A stretch of DNA of 64,000 nt from Phormidium tenue FACHB-1052. Its GTDB lineage: Bacteria > Cyanobacteriota > Cyanobacteriia > Phormidesmidales > Phormidesmidaceae. Under the pieces are notes generated by a model that saw nothing but the letters and a program-made list of their open reading frames with translations, had not been told where the DNA came from and did not search any database. The stretch is from the NCBI RefSeq assembly GCF_014696675.1, contig NZ_JACJQN010000015.1:1-64000 (forward strand), read 5' to 3'. Below, piece by piece: positions 50,158 to 58,965 of this stretch. Both the position numbers and the translations under genes were made by a program. Every line of letters starts with the position of its first letter. Position 1 is the first letter of the stretch.

Positions 50158-52038
50158 TCACATTCTATGGAATTTTGTTGCTCCTGATCTCTCCAACGCC
50201 CCCTCCAATCGCTCAGCAAACACCGACCTGCGATCGCAGCTCAACACCAGCACCTCGATCGCCCTGGTCATGGCCACATAGAGCAACCGAGCCTCATCAG
50301 CCATATCGTTGTAGCGGTTCGGCAGGTAGCCCACCCCAGGGATAAACACTACCGGGAACTCTAGCCCCTTGCTCGCGTGCATAGTCATCAGCTTGATGCT
50401 TTGGGTCGATGGGTCAAAGTTACGACTGCTGCTGCTCTGGTTGAGCCAGTCCACGGGCAACGCGGCCTGCTGAAGCTGCTGGAAAGCCTTCTCTCCCATC
50501 CACTTGTCGCGGTAGATAATCGCCATCTCATTCCAGGGAATCCCCCGCTCTTGCAGCTGCTGGGCTCTCTGGATGATGTGATCCACCTCTGCCTTATAGC
50601 TCCGGCACTTCACCAGCTCCGGCACCGGCCCCTCGCGCCCGGCGCTGTTGGGTTGCACCAGCGGCGGCATGTCCTCATCAGGACTGGTGGGCTGCATGAC
50701 CTCTTTAGCAAACTCGTAGGCCAGCATCAGCACCTGGGCGGTGTTGCGGTAGTTGAGCTTGAGGATAGTGGTTCTGCCCTGGGCCTTGATACCCACGCTC
50801 TTGAAGCTGAATTCTTGCTTGGCCCGCTGGCCGTAGAGGTTTTGGGCATCGTCGTAGAGCACCAGCAGAGAATCGGTGGAGGGGTTCACCATCTGGGCGA
50901 CCAGCTTTAACCACTCGGGTGCAAAGTCGTGGCCCTCATCGACCATCACCGCCCCATACTGCCCGGTAGGAATCTTCCCAGCCTCGACGGCAGCCACCAC
51001 CGCAGCCTCTAGCCGTTGGATGTACTCAGCGCCTTTGTATTGCCGGTAATCGGGGCGCGGCAGCTGGTGCTGTTTCAGCACTTCGGTACACCAGCCATGG
51101 AAATGGCGGACGGTGACCAGGTGGGCCAGACCCTTTTCTGCCATCAGCGCTCGCAGTCTTGAAGCCAGCGCCACGTTAAAGCACAGCACCAAAACGGTCT
51201 GCATGGCCTCTGCTAGATGCTGACAGCGGTAGGCCAAAATTAAGGTCTTGCCAGAGCCAGCTACCCCGTGAATAACCCGGTGGCCTTCGCCCAGGCTGCG
51301 GGCTAGCTGCTCTTGCTGTAGGTCCATGACCTTGAGCACCTGCGGGATAGCGGTCTGTAGGATGTCGGCGGGCTCATCGTCGAAGAAAGAGAGCTGCTTG
51401 GCGGAGATGCGCATCTCTGGGTACAGGTGCCAGCGAACGCGGTCGATCTGCTCGTTGGTTAGCGTGGTGCCAAAGTTGTAGTGGCTCATGGCCCAGAGCT
51501 GTTCTTGAAAGGCCCCTGGGTCTACGGCTTCGGTCATTTCGTCTTTGCAGATGACCCGGTGAGGATCGATGACTTGGGCCAGCACTGGCTCAGCGTCGAA
51601 CATGCGGCGGGTGATGTTGGGCAGCACCACACCATAGGCGTAGGGGCAGCGGAGCTTGCCCTGGTAGCGGCCTGTGGGCTGCACTAGCTCTGGGTCTTGC
51701 TCCAGAAGTGAGCACATGGCCAGGACGTAATCTCGCGCCTGATGGAGAGGATTTTTGACCTGTTTGATCAAGCCCTTGGGTGGGGTTGCGATCGCAAACT
51801 CATCAGGGTTCACAGACTTGATGGTGTCGAGCCGCCAGTCTTTGACCTCCAGCACGAAGAGACCGCGCGCGCGGTGCAGGAGGATGAAATCGGGATGCAG
51901 GGCTTTGGGGCCTACGGATACGTCGTACCAGAGCAGGTAATCATCATCGAGCTTGGCTTCTAGTCGCTGGGCCAGGCGGCGCTCTCCCCCGGTCATGCGA
52001 GAGGCGCAGCTGCTGTAGGAGGGGATGAGAGTAGCCAT
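50158..52038 (-). CDS. NERD nuclease domain / UvrD-like helicase
   Basis: 626 aa from MATLIPSYSSCASRMTGGER (ATG 52038), the usual beginning of this family; the longer frame to 52065 is not needed. The N-terminal NERD nuclease-like domain (HPDFILLHRARGLFVLEVKD, with D, E and K of the PDDEXK type) is followed by superfamily 1 helicase motifs: Walker A VAGSGKT, AVMVDEGHDFAPEWL, GRTTILKLNYRNT, and the C-terminal TMHASKGLEFPVVF and VAMTRAIEVLVL. Such proteins are common in defence and repair contexts. Two eroded copies of its 3' end occur nearby. HIP1 sites are present. Confidence 0.9.
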   Translation of the reverse strand: MATLIPSYSSCASRMTGGERRLAQRLEAKLDDDYLLWYDVSVGPKALHPDFILLHRARGLFVLEVKDWRLDTIKSVNPDEFAIATPPKGLIKQVKNPLHQARDYVLAMCSLLEQDPELVQPTGRYQGKLRCPYAYGVVLPNITRRMFDAEPVLAQVIDPHRVICKDEMTEAVDPGAFQEQLWAMSHYNFGTTLTNEQIDRVRWHLYPEMRISAKQLSFFDDEPADILQTAIPQVLKVMDLQQEQLARSLGEGHRVIHGVAGSGKTLILAYRCQHLAEAMQTVLVLCFNVALASRLRALMAEKGLAHLVTVRHFHGWCTEVLKQHQLPRPDYRQYKGAEYIQRLEAAVVAAVEAGKIPTGQYGAVMVDEGHDFAPEWLKLVAQMVNPSTDSLLVLYDDAQNLYGQRAKQEFSFKSVGIKAQGRTTILKLNYRNTAQVLMLAYEFAKEVMQPTSPDEDMPPLVQPNSAGREGPVPELVKCRSYKAEVDHIIQRAQQLQERGIPWNEMAIIYRDKWMGEKAFQQLQQAALPVDWLNQSSSSRNFDPSTQSIKLMTMHASKGLEFPVVFIPGVGYLPNRYNDMADEARLLYVAMTRAIEVLVLSCDRRSVFAERLEGALERSGATKFHRM

Positions 52039-52112
52039 TGTGCCAAGGGTTTCGAGTTTCCCCATTGTGCCCAGTAAGGCTATAACTCGTTGCTAGATTG
52101 GACGTTCTGAGT

Positions 52113-53183
52113 ATGGAAGAACAATCTGTGGTTAGCCCGTTAGGCAACGTGTCGCTTAGAAAAGTAGCTCAAGGATGGGAGTTTGCCAGTGAGAAATCGC
52201 TAGAAGACTTTGTATGGAGCGCATTGGAAGATCTCCTGCACCTGCGCCCGTTCCAGCGGCAGTATGCCGTTAAAGGTGAGGTTTGCGACATCCTAGCTTT
52301 GACGGTAGATCGCCGCCTTGTGATTCTAGAGCTGAAGAACACAGAAGATCGCTATGTCGTTCAGCAGCTTACCCGCTACTATGCCAACCTGCTGGAGGAG
52401 CGCCCGTTCTCAGATGTCATTGACTATGAGAAGCCCGTTCGCCTAATTGCGATCGCCCCCTCCTTTCACCGCCACAACCACATCGATCGGCAACACAGCC
52501 AATTGGCCTTCGAGTTCATCCAGGTGAAAGTTACACAAACAGAGCAGTTCTATCTTGAACTCAAGTTTGAGGATGAGGGTAAGCAGCCGGTTTTAGCCCC
52601 CCTTCCTTACCAAGAAGTGGGACTGGCTAGGCAGCCTGAAGCTTTAGCGAGTGTGCCGGAGCCCCTTCTGAGATGGTTGGGGGCGTGCTCAGGGGCTGAG
52701 CAAGAGGCTTTCCTGGAGACGAGACAGCAGATTCTGACATTCGACTCCAGGATTCAGGAAATCGTCGAGGCTAAAAGCATTCGGTACGGGACTGGTAAGT
52801 CCAAACTCTGTGCAGAGATTTGCTTTAACCGTAGCTTGCAACGCCCCATCCTCTTTCTCTGGTTACCGCTTCCCACATACTCGAAGGCATCCAGTAAACC
52901 AGAGAGGATAGGCCGACTGCGGCTTTGGCTTAGTGATGGTGTATCGACTCATATAGGCCATGTACCTGAAGGGTTTGGCAAGATGCGGCCAGAAGAGGAA
53001 TGGAAGTCGATACCCCGAAGCAAATGGCCTCGACAATCGTTGATCTATAACGCTAGTCACCGCTCGTTGATAGCTAATCCCATTGGCGGGTACGTGCGCT
53101 CATCATTGGGCGTTGAGGATAGCTCAAACCTCCTGGAACTCATCGTGTCTACTGCTTTGCAGAAGTGGATAGATAGGCTCTAA
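52113..53183 (+). CDS. PDDEXK endonuclease-like protein (DUF91/NucS-type)
   Basis: 356 aa from ATG 52113 (MEEQSVVSPLGNVSLRKVAQ); the upstream ATG 52098 is possible. The nuclease core is clear: SEKSLEDFVWSALEDLL (E), QRQYAVKGEVCDILAL (D), RRLVILELKNTEDRYVVQQL (E-x-K) and YYANLL, the order of RecB-like/NucS nucleases. The C-terminal ~180 residues (RIQEIVEAKSIRYGTGKSKL, KLCAEICFNRS) are unrecognised. Divergent from the NERD-helicase gene with about 75 bp between starts, so both may be co-regulated as a nuclease-helicase pair. Confidence 0.8.
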   Translation: MEEQSVVSPLGNVSLRKVAQGWEFASEKSLEDFVWSALEDLLHLRPFQRQYAVKGEVCDILALTVDRRLVILELKNTEDRYVVQQLTRYYANLLEERPFSDVIDYEKPVRLIAIAPSFHRHNHIDRQHSQLAFEFIQVKVTQTEQFYLELKFEDEGKQPVLAPLPYQEVGLARQPEALASVPEPLLRWLGACSGAEQEAFLETRQQILTFDSRIQEIVEAKSIRYGTGKSKLCAEICFNRSLQRPILFLWLPLPTYSKASSKPERIGRLRLWLSDGVSTHIGHVPEGFGKMRPEEEWKSIPRSKWPRQSLIYNASHRSLIANPIGGYVRSSLGVEDSSNLLELIVSTALQKWIDRL

Positions 53184-53442
53184 ACAAACGCTGCTGAGTG
53201 TTGAAGCTATGTTTCTCGGTGGACCTGACCTGCGATCGCACCCTAGCCCACCCCTCGGCAGCTGTGCTAGCTTGGCAAAGTGGGGGGCTTATGTGAGTTC
53301 CAGATAGGCCCCCCATCAAAAGAGCGCCTCCCACATAGCAGTGGGTTAATCTGCTATCTGGGAGGGGGGCTCTCAATATTCACTGGCGATCGCTGTGCTG
53401 GTCAGCCCAAGTCTTCGCTCCGAGCAAACTACACTCCACACC
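53184..53442. other. Intergenic region with two long imperfect hairpins
   Basis: 53281-53315: GGGGGGC...GCCCCCC arms with two internal mismatches. 53328-53374: CCTCCCACATAGCAG and CTGCTATCTGGGAGG arms, one mismatch. With the two terminators downstream this makes four stem-loops in 250 bp. No gene is seen; small RNA or multiple termination are possible. Confidence 0.5.
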
Positions 53443-53469
53443 CCCGCTGGGAAACCGGCGGGCTTTTTA
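53443..53469 (+). terminator. Rho-independent terminator, plus strand
   Basis: CCCGCTGG-GAAA-CCGGCGGG (one T-G pair) followed by CTTTTTATT. It would end transcripts of the nuclease gene at 52113-53183. Confidence 0.8.
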
Positions 53470-53473
53470 TTGC

Positions 53474-53521
53474 CGCAAAAAAAGAGCCCCACCGTGGCTA
53501 CCCTGCTCGGTGGGACTCTTT
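53474..53521 (-). terminator. Rho-independent terminator, minus strand
   Basis: AAAGAGCCCCACCG (53481-53494) and CGGTGGGACTCTTT (53508-53521) pair with one mismatch. On the minus strand the stem is followed by TTTTTTTGCGG, so it would end the ParA-ParB operon transcript coming from 55.7 kb. Confidence 0.75.
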
Positions 53522-53559
53522 CAGAGCGTATCTATGCCTGGGTTTAGTTTGCCCGGTTA

Positions 53560-53630
53560 ATGTGCAGGATTGCGATCGCACGTCAATACCAGCACCTCGA
53601 TCGCCTTGGTAGCTAAACCTCATCGCGTCG
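53560..53630 (-). pseudogene. Short remnant of NERD-helicase 3' end
   Basis: GTCAATACCAGCACCTCGAT and the following CGCCTTGGT match the 3' part of the helicase gene (near 50240) and its remnant at 47577, then diverge. About 60 bp is left. No coding capacity. Confidence 0.6.
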
Positions 53631-53697
53631 CCATCGCCCACAGAAACGATCGGCCCCAGGCTTTTGGCTTTATATTAGTGCTACATTTTTATTGTTT

Positions 53698-54927
53698 TTA
53701 GCGCTTGTTTTTTCCTTCTTTCCCCCTATCTTGGTAGTATTCTGAAAGCGCCTGAATCGAAGTTGAAACTCTTTCCAAGAGTTCCAACCCTTTGTCGTCA
53801 TTTTCAATAGTCTCGTCAATACGAAGAGTTCTTAGCTGTTTCAAAAGCTCTTTCAGAACAGTCGTTGCATTTATGTTTTTTTCAAGTAATTCAGCACCAG
53901 CTACTGTGACTGATCTTTGCAAGTTCGCTTCACTTGCAATATCCCCAGAGCCTGAACTTGGTTCGACTTCAGCATTGTCAGCGTCAATTGTCGTGCCGTC
54001 ATTCGCTGCCAACGTAGGCGATGAATCGGCCATCTCTAGCGCTAGTTTGTTGATGAGCATTTTCATCTTGCGCTTTGGCATTGTGCCATTTTGGCCCTCG
54101 ATCGCTTTAGCCCAGATCGCTTCGGGGGCATTTCTAAGTATCAGCGCGTTGCTTGGCGTTAGCGTTCGATTATTGATTGATTCTTTGAGTTTGTCTGGAA
54201 GCGACATCAAAGGCAATCTAGCATTTACCATCGTCGCTATCGTGATATTTAACGAGGATAGTAATCGCAGAACGATTTCAGAACCATCTACATTTTCATA
54301 GATCCATTCGATCGCTTCTTTTTCATTTCCCTTTGAAACCAGTTGATTCTGAATCCTATAAAGGAGCGATACAACTTCCTGCTCAGTTTTTTTCAGTTTT
54401 GACCTGAGCAAATTGACGATCGATTCCCCTTGCTCTAGGGCATTAAAACGATTCTTTAAGGCATCACCCACCAACGTGTACGCTAGGGCTTCCTCGTCGG
54501 TGCACTCATGGAACCTGGCCTTGATCTTCGCCTGGCCCAGCACATCCTTAATGGTTCTCCACCGCGTCTCGCCATCCAGTAGCTGGTAGCGGCATTCTCC
54601 GACTGTGCGTAGGACTACAGGGTCTTGCTGCCCCTCTATTCTGAGGCTTTGAGCCATGCCCTCCAGGTCGAAAAATTTTCTAGGCTGTCCGAAAATTTCG
54701 ACCACTTTGCCTGAACCGTCAGTGATCGAAATCGCCATCGGTTCAATTAGGTTGACATCAATCCAAACCCAATCTGTTGTCCCTCCAGCAACCCCTGCCT
54801 CAAGTTGCTTAATCCTTTCCTTGAGAGCTTCAATTTCCTCATCCTTCTCCCCTAAAAGCGATACAGCCTGGGCTGTGTTAGCCCCTTGAGCCAAATTCGT
54901 GAAGGAGCGCTTGACACCCTTAGCCAT
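53698..54927 (-). CDS. parB: ParB-family partition protein
   Basis: 409 aa from ATG 54927 (MAKGVKRSFTNLAQGANTAQ); the longer frame is rejected because this start overlaps the ParA stop by 8 nt. A coiled coil at about 35-50 is followed by the ParB/RepB core: QDPVVLRTVGECRYQLLDGE, TRWRTIKDVLGQAKIKARFH, then a helical DNA-binding region (ALEQGESIVNLLRSKLKKTE) and a C-terminal dimerisation part. ParB binds a centromere (parS) that I did not locate. It forms a second, classical parAB pair next to ParA at 54920-55753. Confidence 0.85.
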   Translation of the reverse strand: MAKGVKRSFTNLAQGANTAQAVSLLGEKDEEIEALKERIKQLEAGVAGGTTDWVWIDVNLIEPMAISITDGSGKVVEIFGQPRKFFDLEGMAQSLRIEGQQDPVVLRTVGECRYQLLDGETRWRTIKDVLGQAKIKARFHECTDEEALAYTLVGDALKNRFNALEQGESIVNLLRSKLKKTEQEVVSLLYRIQNQLVSKGNEKEAIEWIYENVDGSEIVLRLLSSLNITIATMVNARLPLMSLPDKLKESINNRTLTPSNALILRNAPEAIWAKAIEGQNGTMPKRKMKMLINKLALEMADSSPTLAANDGTTIDADNAEVEPSSGSGDIASEANLQRSVTVAGAELLEKNINATTVLKELLKQLRTLRIDETIENDDKGLELLERVSTSIQALSEYYQDRGKEGKNKR

Positions 54928-55753
54928 GATCAGCCTCCAATACAGCTTTAGCCAAAGCCTCAAACAGCCCCGCGATCTTCCAAGTGGTGCGATCGCTGCG
55001 ATACAGGCGCAGAGGTAACCCTACCGCTCCAGCGTTGGTTAAGTACCGGGTTTGTTGGATTGCCGGGAAGACATGGATGGGCTCTGGCAGCGATCGCAGC
55101 ACCACTGGCAGGGAATCCTCAATGCCTGGTCCATCGGCCAGGCATTCTCGGTGCATGGCGGCATCTTTATCAAAAGCGTTTGGTTGGACTCCAAGTATCT
55201 TGGGCTTAGGCTTTAGGCGCAAATCCCGGCTAAATTCCGCAATCCACTGGATCAAGCCAAACCCAGCGTTTATATCCTTTGTGTCTGGTTTGAGCACGAT
55301 CAGGATTTGGTTGCAGGCTGGGAGAACCATTTGGTGAAACTGCTCTATGGTTCCTGGGCAATCAAAAATAACCACGTTATGGGGGAGTGGTGCGTCTTCG
55401 ATCGCGTCGGCCAAGAGGTATGCTGCGCGGGGCTCTTTTTGGATCTGCCTGGAACCCTCGTTCAGAAAGTGGCCACCTAGGACAGCATCAACTTTTTCAA
55501 TTCCGTAATCCCGCCATACAGGTTTAAGGGGCCATGGCCCCTTAAACCCTGGCTTAAGTGCTGCAACCAGAGTTTCCCCAATACTACTGGGGTTTTCCAG
55601 GCCCGTAAAAAGGGCGGCTGTGCCGTTGCTGTCGCAGTCAATGAGGCAGACGCTTTGTCCCAGGCAGGCAAGCGAATATGCCAGGTTAGTGGCCACTGTC
55701 GATTTACCTGTCCCTCCGGCGCAGGACATGATAGCTAATCGTACTTGTGTCAT
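54920..55753 (-). CDS. parA: ParA partition ATPase
   Basis: 277 aa from ATG 55753 (MTQVRLAIMSCAGGTGKSTV); the frame extends to 55777 but a start there adds an unrelated stretch. Deviant Walker A CAGGTGKST (11-19), switch region LIDCDSNGTAALFTGL, and VVIFDCPGTIEQFHQMVLPA. Together with the overlapping ParB it makes a ParAB segregation system. It is more divergent from the short ParA at 9188-9976 than typical within-plasmid paralogues. HIP1 present. Confidence 0.88.
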   Translation of the reverse strand: MTQVRLAIMSCAGGTGKSTVATNLAYSLACLGQSVCLIDCDSNGTAALFTGLENPSSIGETLVAALKPGFKGPWPLKPVWRDYGIEKVDAVLGGHFLNEGSRQIQKEPRAAYLLADAIEDAPLPHNVVIFDCPGTIEQFHQMVLPACNQILIVLKPDTKDINAGFGLIQWIAEFSRDLRLKPKPKILGVQPNAFDKDAAMHRECLADGPGIEDSLPVVLRSLPEPIHVFPAIQQTRYLTNAGAVGLPLRLYRSDRTTWKIAGLFEALAKAVLEADHG

Positions 55754-55785
55754 GCTCAAGACCTCAACGTAGTGCAAGAATACAT

Positions 55786-56046
55786 CTAAAAATCCGGTTT
55801 TTTAATCGGCGGCGTTCCCTTGCTGACTCGGGGCGATCGTATAGCTGCGGTGCCAACTTGAAACGGCACCCCTTCATTCTCCTGGGGCAGTGCGGCCATA
55901 AGCTGCTCGGCATGGGCTAGGGAACGGTCTGCTGCCTTGGTTTGGTAGGGAGTGGTGATGCTTCTGAATTCCCACTCCGCTGATTTACAGCCCCCGCAGA
56001 TGCCCTTAGAGTAGTAGCGCACCTCTAGCCAAGAGTAATTTTTCAT
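55786..56046 (-). CDS. Small Cys-containing hypothetical protein (86 aa)
   Basis: From MKNYSWLEVRYYSKGICGGC (ATG 56046), with a CGGCKSAEWEFRSITTPYQT stretch that suggests a small metal site or disulfide, and a basic C-terminus (SKGTPPIKKPDF). The longer frame to 56124 lacks support. It is the first gene before ParA on the same strand with a 32-bp gap to the ParA start, so it belongs to the partition operon. Function unknown. Confidence 0.5.
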   Translation of the reverse strand: MKNYSWLEVRYYSKGICGGCKSAEWEFRSITTPYQTKAADRSLAHAEQLMAALPQENEGVPFQVGTAAIRSPRVSKGTPPIKKPDF

Positions 56047-56357
56047 CAGGGTGCCAATGCGATCGAGCTTTGTCGTTATCCTTGCTATACCTACCATCCC
56101 AGTAGCTCGAAAGACCTTCCTCAATCACTGCTGGCGATTCCGGGATGTCCCTGACCAGCCGCTGGGTGCACTTGGTCGACCGCTTGACGCGTCTGATCTC
56201 TACATCCAGCGATGCTACCTACTTAGGCATACCATCTGAATATATTACATTGCTATAGAATAATCAATACCAATGTAATGACGAATGTATCAGTTTTCTC
56301 TGCCTTGGTATTGATGTTGTGCTGTATAGTGATCTGGCGGAAGCGAATGGTTGGCTC

Positions 56358-56717
56358 ATGAGCGATAGAAGTCTGCTGAATTTGACTTCTCCACCACCCC
56401 GCTATGGGGTGAAAAAAAAGTTGAGGCACATTCTGGCAACCTCAGAGGCGATCGCTCGGATTGACGCCCTAGCTGTGCAGTTTTCAGTAAGTCGCTCTGA
56501 GCTGGTTGAGTTGCTCGGTCGCGCCCACCTCACTCTCACATTGCCTGTAACCCGTGCTGAGTCACCTGCCAGCCATGATCTGATTCGCCATGCGGCATGG
56601 GTCACTGATGATGGGTGGGCCGGAATAAAGAAATTGGCCGCAGGGAATGGTCTTTCGTTGAAAGATTTTTTTGCCCAGTTTGAGTATGAAGTTATTTTGA
56701 ATAAGGTTTTCTCATAA
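56358..56717 (+). CDS. Putative RHH-type regulator (119 aa)
   Basis: ATG 56358 (MSDRSLLNLTSPPPRYGVKK) is preferred over 56319. The middle part TSEAIARIDALAVQFSVSRS-ELVELLGRA resembles the ribbon-helix-helix second-helix region of plasmid regulators (SRSELVELLGR). The C-terminal part is helical (WAGIKKLAAGNGLSLKDFFA). It is divergent from the partition operon and probably regulates it or binds a centromere. Promoter-like TATAGAATAATC repeats with CAATACCAATGTAATG dyads lie upstream (56250-56310). Confidence 0.6.
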   Translation: MSDRSLLNLTSPPPRYGVKKKLRHILATSEAIARIDALAVQFSVSRSELVELLGRAHLTLTLPVTRAESPASHDLIRHAAWVTDDGWAGIKKLAAGNGLSLKDFFAQFEYEVILNKVFS

Positions 56718-56938
56718 GCGGTACGTTAGCTGATTAAGGTGGATGCACCGTATAAGAATTTTGAGATAGTCTTCGATCTATTTGTTTTCGTAACAAAACC
56801 TTTACTGCGATACCAGGGAGATATTGCAGGTTTATTGTGTGAGTGCAAAGGTTTTATAGATTTTCGATGGTGAAGAAATCCGGCTAAATCTATGCTCTTA
56901 TCCCCGCAGTTTTCAGGAGGTTTCTATGGATCTACTTT

Positions 56939-57193
56939 TTAAGGAATAGAAAGGAAGAGTACCCCAACTGCAAGCGCTCCACCCCTTGTTAGCGACCTTG
57001 GGAGAATCCAGGCCCTGGGCCACTGCGCAGAGGGAACCCAGAATCCCGTTGTAAGTAGCCCTGCGGCTAATGGCAGTATTAGGTATCCTTGATGGTCAAA
57101 AACGCTGCCAAACAAGAACAATGCAGTCATCACTGCAAAAAAGCTACCAAGGACAAGCTCTAGCCACCGCACCACTCGCGGAGTTGGGGGCAT
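56939..57193 (-). CDS. Small membrane protein (84 aa)
   Basis: Three hydrophobic segments: LVLGSFFAVMTALFLFGSVF, YLILPLAAGLLTTGFWV and GALAVGVLFLSIP, linked by short basic loops (WPRAWILPRSLTRG). The stop lies just after a plus-strand AGGAGG sequence without gene. Not recognised. It is convergent or divergent with none of the operons, standing alone before the plus-strand T4SS block. Confidence 0.5.
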   Translation of the reverse strand: MPPTPRVVRWLELVLGSFFAVMTALFLFGSVFDHQGYLILPLAAGLLTTGFWVPSAQWPRAWILPRSLTRGGALAVGVLFLSIP

Positions 57194-57278
57194 GACTCCT
57201 TCCTTCCACTTTTCTCAAGGTTTACCCCTTCGTTATAGCGTTTTTGTGTAAGACCCAAAACATGCAGGAGATATAGGC

Positions 57279-57596
57279 ATGGCTAACGACGCTGCACGAC
57301 ACTCGGCCACCCCACCAGGCCGTGGTGATCCTTTGGATTGGGACGAGAGTGCGATCGCTTTATTCGCTCCTCTCCTAGAAGAACTACTGAATGATGATCT
57401 TCAGCCAGAGCCGCAGCCACAGCTCAACCTCCTGCAATCTCTAGTTGAGGTGGCCAAGGATTTGGATGACATCTGCGCTCGGCTCTCCGGTCGCCCGTTG
57501 ACTGTCTCCCAAATGAAGGCCTTGGCTGGCATTGAGATGCTATCAGGCTCATTGTCTGCCAAGACTGACGACTTTGTTGCTCTCTTTCAGGACTAA
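57279..57596 (+). CDS. Hypothetical protein before signal peptidase gene (105 aa)
   Basis: MANDAARHSATPPGRGDPLD, then acidic helices (LFAPLLEELLNDDLQPEPQP) and SLVEVAKDLDDICARLSGRP. Strongly acidic, no membrane segment. The ribosome binding site AGGAGA precedes ATG 57279 by 9 nt. The stop is 3 nt from the signal peptidase start, so the two are coupled. It may be a dedicated helper for secretion-system pilin processing, but no family is recognised. Confidence 0.6.
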   Translation: MANDAARHSATPPGRGDPLDWDESAIALFAPLLEELLNDDLQPEPQPQLNLLQSLVEVAKDLDDICARLSGRPLTVSQMKALAGIEMLSGSLSAKTDDFVALFQD

Positions 57597-57599
57597 AAC

Positions 57600-58139
57600 A
57601 TGCAGAAGCGCGAATTCCTTAGGCCCGGTGAAATCCAAATCATCAAACAGTCCTTAGGCGATGTATTCGCAATCGCGGCTGTTGGCATCCCTCTCCTTGT
57701 ACTTTTAAGGAGTGTCATTCCCCTTAGCCACATTCCTAGCGAATCAATGGAGCCTACTCTGCATGGAGGCGACCACGTCCTGGTGAACAACATGCAGTAT
57801 TTCACCAAAGACCCCGAGCGGGGTGACATCGTGGCCTTTGACTCAGGGTTTAGGGCAGGACTTATGAACAGAGAGCAGGTTCTTTTTGTAAAACGAGTTG
57901 TCGGTATACCCGGCGATGAGCTGCAAATCGTAAATGGAAGTCTCTACATTAACGGGGACATCTTTACCGAATCCTACGCTATCGGGCAACAGAGGGACTT
58001 CGCTTTAACTAAAGTTACTCAAGGGCATTATTTTTTAATGGGGGATAACCGAGATAAATCCTATGACTCTCGGTATCTTGGGCCGGTTCCTGAAGGTCGT
58101 ATCAAAGGGAAAGTTCTTTTGACTTTGCCTTTTAATTAA
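57600..58139 (+). CDS. lepB: Signal peptidase I
   Basis: 179 aa. N-terminal TM (FAIAAVGIPLLVLLRSVIPL), catalytic Ser in IPSESMEPTL (S49) and Lys in VKRVVGIPGD (K98), then GHYFLMGDNRDKSYDSR, all S26-family signatures. It removes signal peptides at the membrane. Its place upstream of VirB2- to VirB4-like genes suggests it processes the pilin-like or repeat-rich secreted proteins, as TraF does in some conjugation systems. Its length is ordinary for cyanobacterial LepB. Confidence 0.92.
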   Translation: MQKREFLRPGEIQIIKQSLGDVFAIAAVGIPLLVLLRSVIPLSHIPSESMEPTLHGGDHVLVNNMQYFTKDPERGDIVAFDSGFRAGLMNREQVLFVKRVVGIPGDELQIVNGSLYINGDIFTESYAIGQQRDFALTKVTQGHYFLMGDNRDKSYDSRYLGPVPEGRIKGKVLLTLPFN

Positions 58140-58143
58140 CGAC

Positions 58144-58965
58144 CTACGCGGTCATTGCTGTTTGTCGGGCGAGATGGAATTCACTGGCGTCAATTTCCCC
58201 TTCCATCTTGATCGCATCAAGGAAAAAGTAGCCCCCAGACCGCTCTGTGTGAAAAAATCCTTCTTTGTACCTTTTATCAATCCACCATCCCTTAGGAACA
58301 CCTTCTAGGGCATCCCTAATAGCTTTCCTGAGCCTATAAATATTTCCGTCAACTACTCTGATATCAAGGCTTTCAGTTATTCTCTGAGATTCACTTTCGA
58401 TACTCAACTGTTCGAGTAATTCAGGCCGTGTCCAGATTCTCTGCGGGTATCGCAAAAAGCACTTCAGCAAAATGAATTGAATCTGACCTACATTTAGACT
58501 TGCCAGGAGTGTGCCCTGATTGGCCTTGAGAAAAACGTGGTGAGTATGCAGATCGACTAGCAGATGGGGCGAGGCCAGTGTTCTACAAGATATGCCTAGC
58601 CGTCGATCTAGTGCCATCACCTGGGCCATCAGTACCGGCTCACGCAAGGGAACTTCGCTGACCAGGTCAAAGCCCATATTGTAGAGGCCATCTAAGTCAA
58701 CCTCTTCGTGATGGGTGATCGCGATAATGACTGGATAGTAGCTAGTCCGATGATTGAGTCCGTATAGCCGCTGCAATTTCAAAAAGAAACTTGGCAGCGA
58801 TGAGATATCCCATGTGGTAATGAATACAAGATCAGGTCGATTTTGGGTTATTGCTGTCAATGCCATCTCGGCGGATGAGGCCGTCACCTCATGCCCCGCT
58901 TCCCTCAAGCACTGGATCATGGACGTAAGGCGTTCGGGTCGGTTGCATATCAAAAGAGCTCTCAC
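58144..58965 (-). CDS. OmpR-type regulator with degenerate receiver
   Basis: 273 aa. The receiver-like N-terminus reads MRALLICNRPERLTSMIQCL---DLVFITTWDISS; the phosphoacceptor Asp after the third strand is replaced by Thr50, and the acidic pocket at the first loop is lost. A winged-helix domain follows with QIQFILLKCFLRYPQRIWTR, PELLEQLSIE and VDGNIYRLRKAIRDALEG. So it likely signals without phosphorylation. The C-terminus has an extra ~35 residues (YFFLDAIKMEGEIDASEFHL). It is convergent with lepB (4 bp between stops) and faces the T4SS genes from the other side. Confidence 0.75.
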   Translation of the reverse strand: MRALLICNRPERLTSMIQCLREAGHEVTASSAEMALTAITQNRPDLVFITTWDISSLPSFFLKLQRLYGLNHRTSYYPVIIAITHHEEVDLDGLYNMGFDLVSEVPLREPVLMAQVMALDRRLGISCRTLASPHLLVDLHTHHVFLKANQGTLLASLNVGQIQFILLKCFLRYPQRIWTRPELLEQLSIESESQRITESLDIRVVDGNIYRLRKAIRDALEGVPKGWWIDKRYKEGFFHTERSGGYFFLDAIKMEGEIDASEFHLARQTAMTA

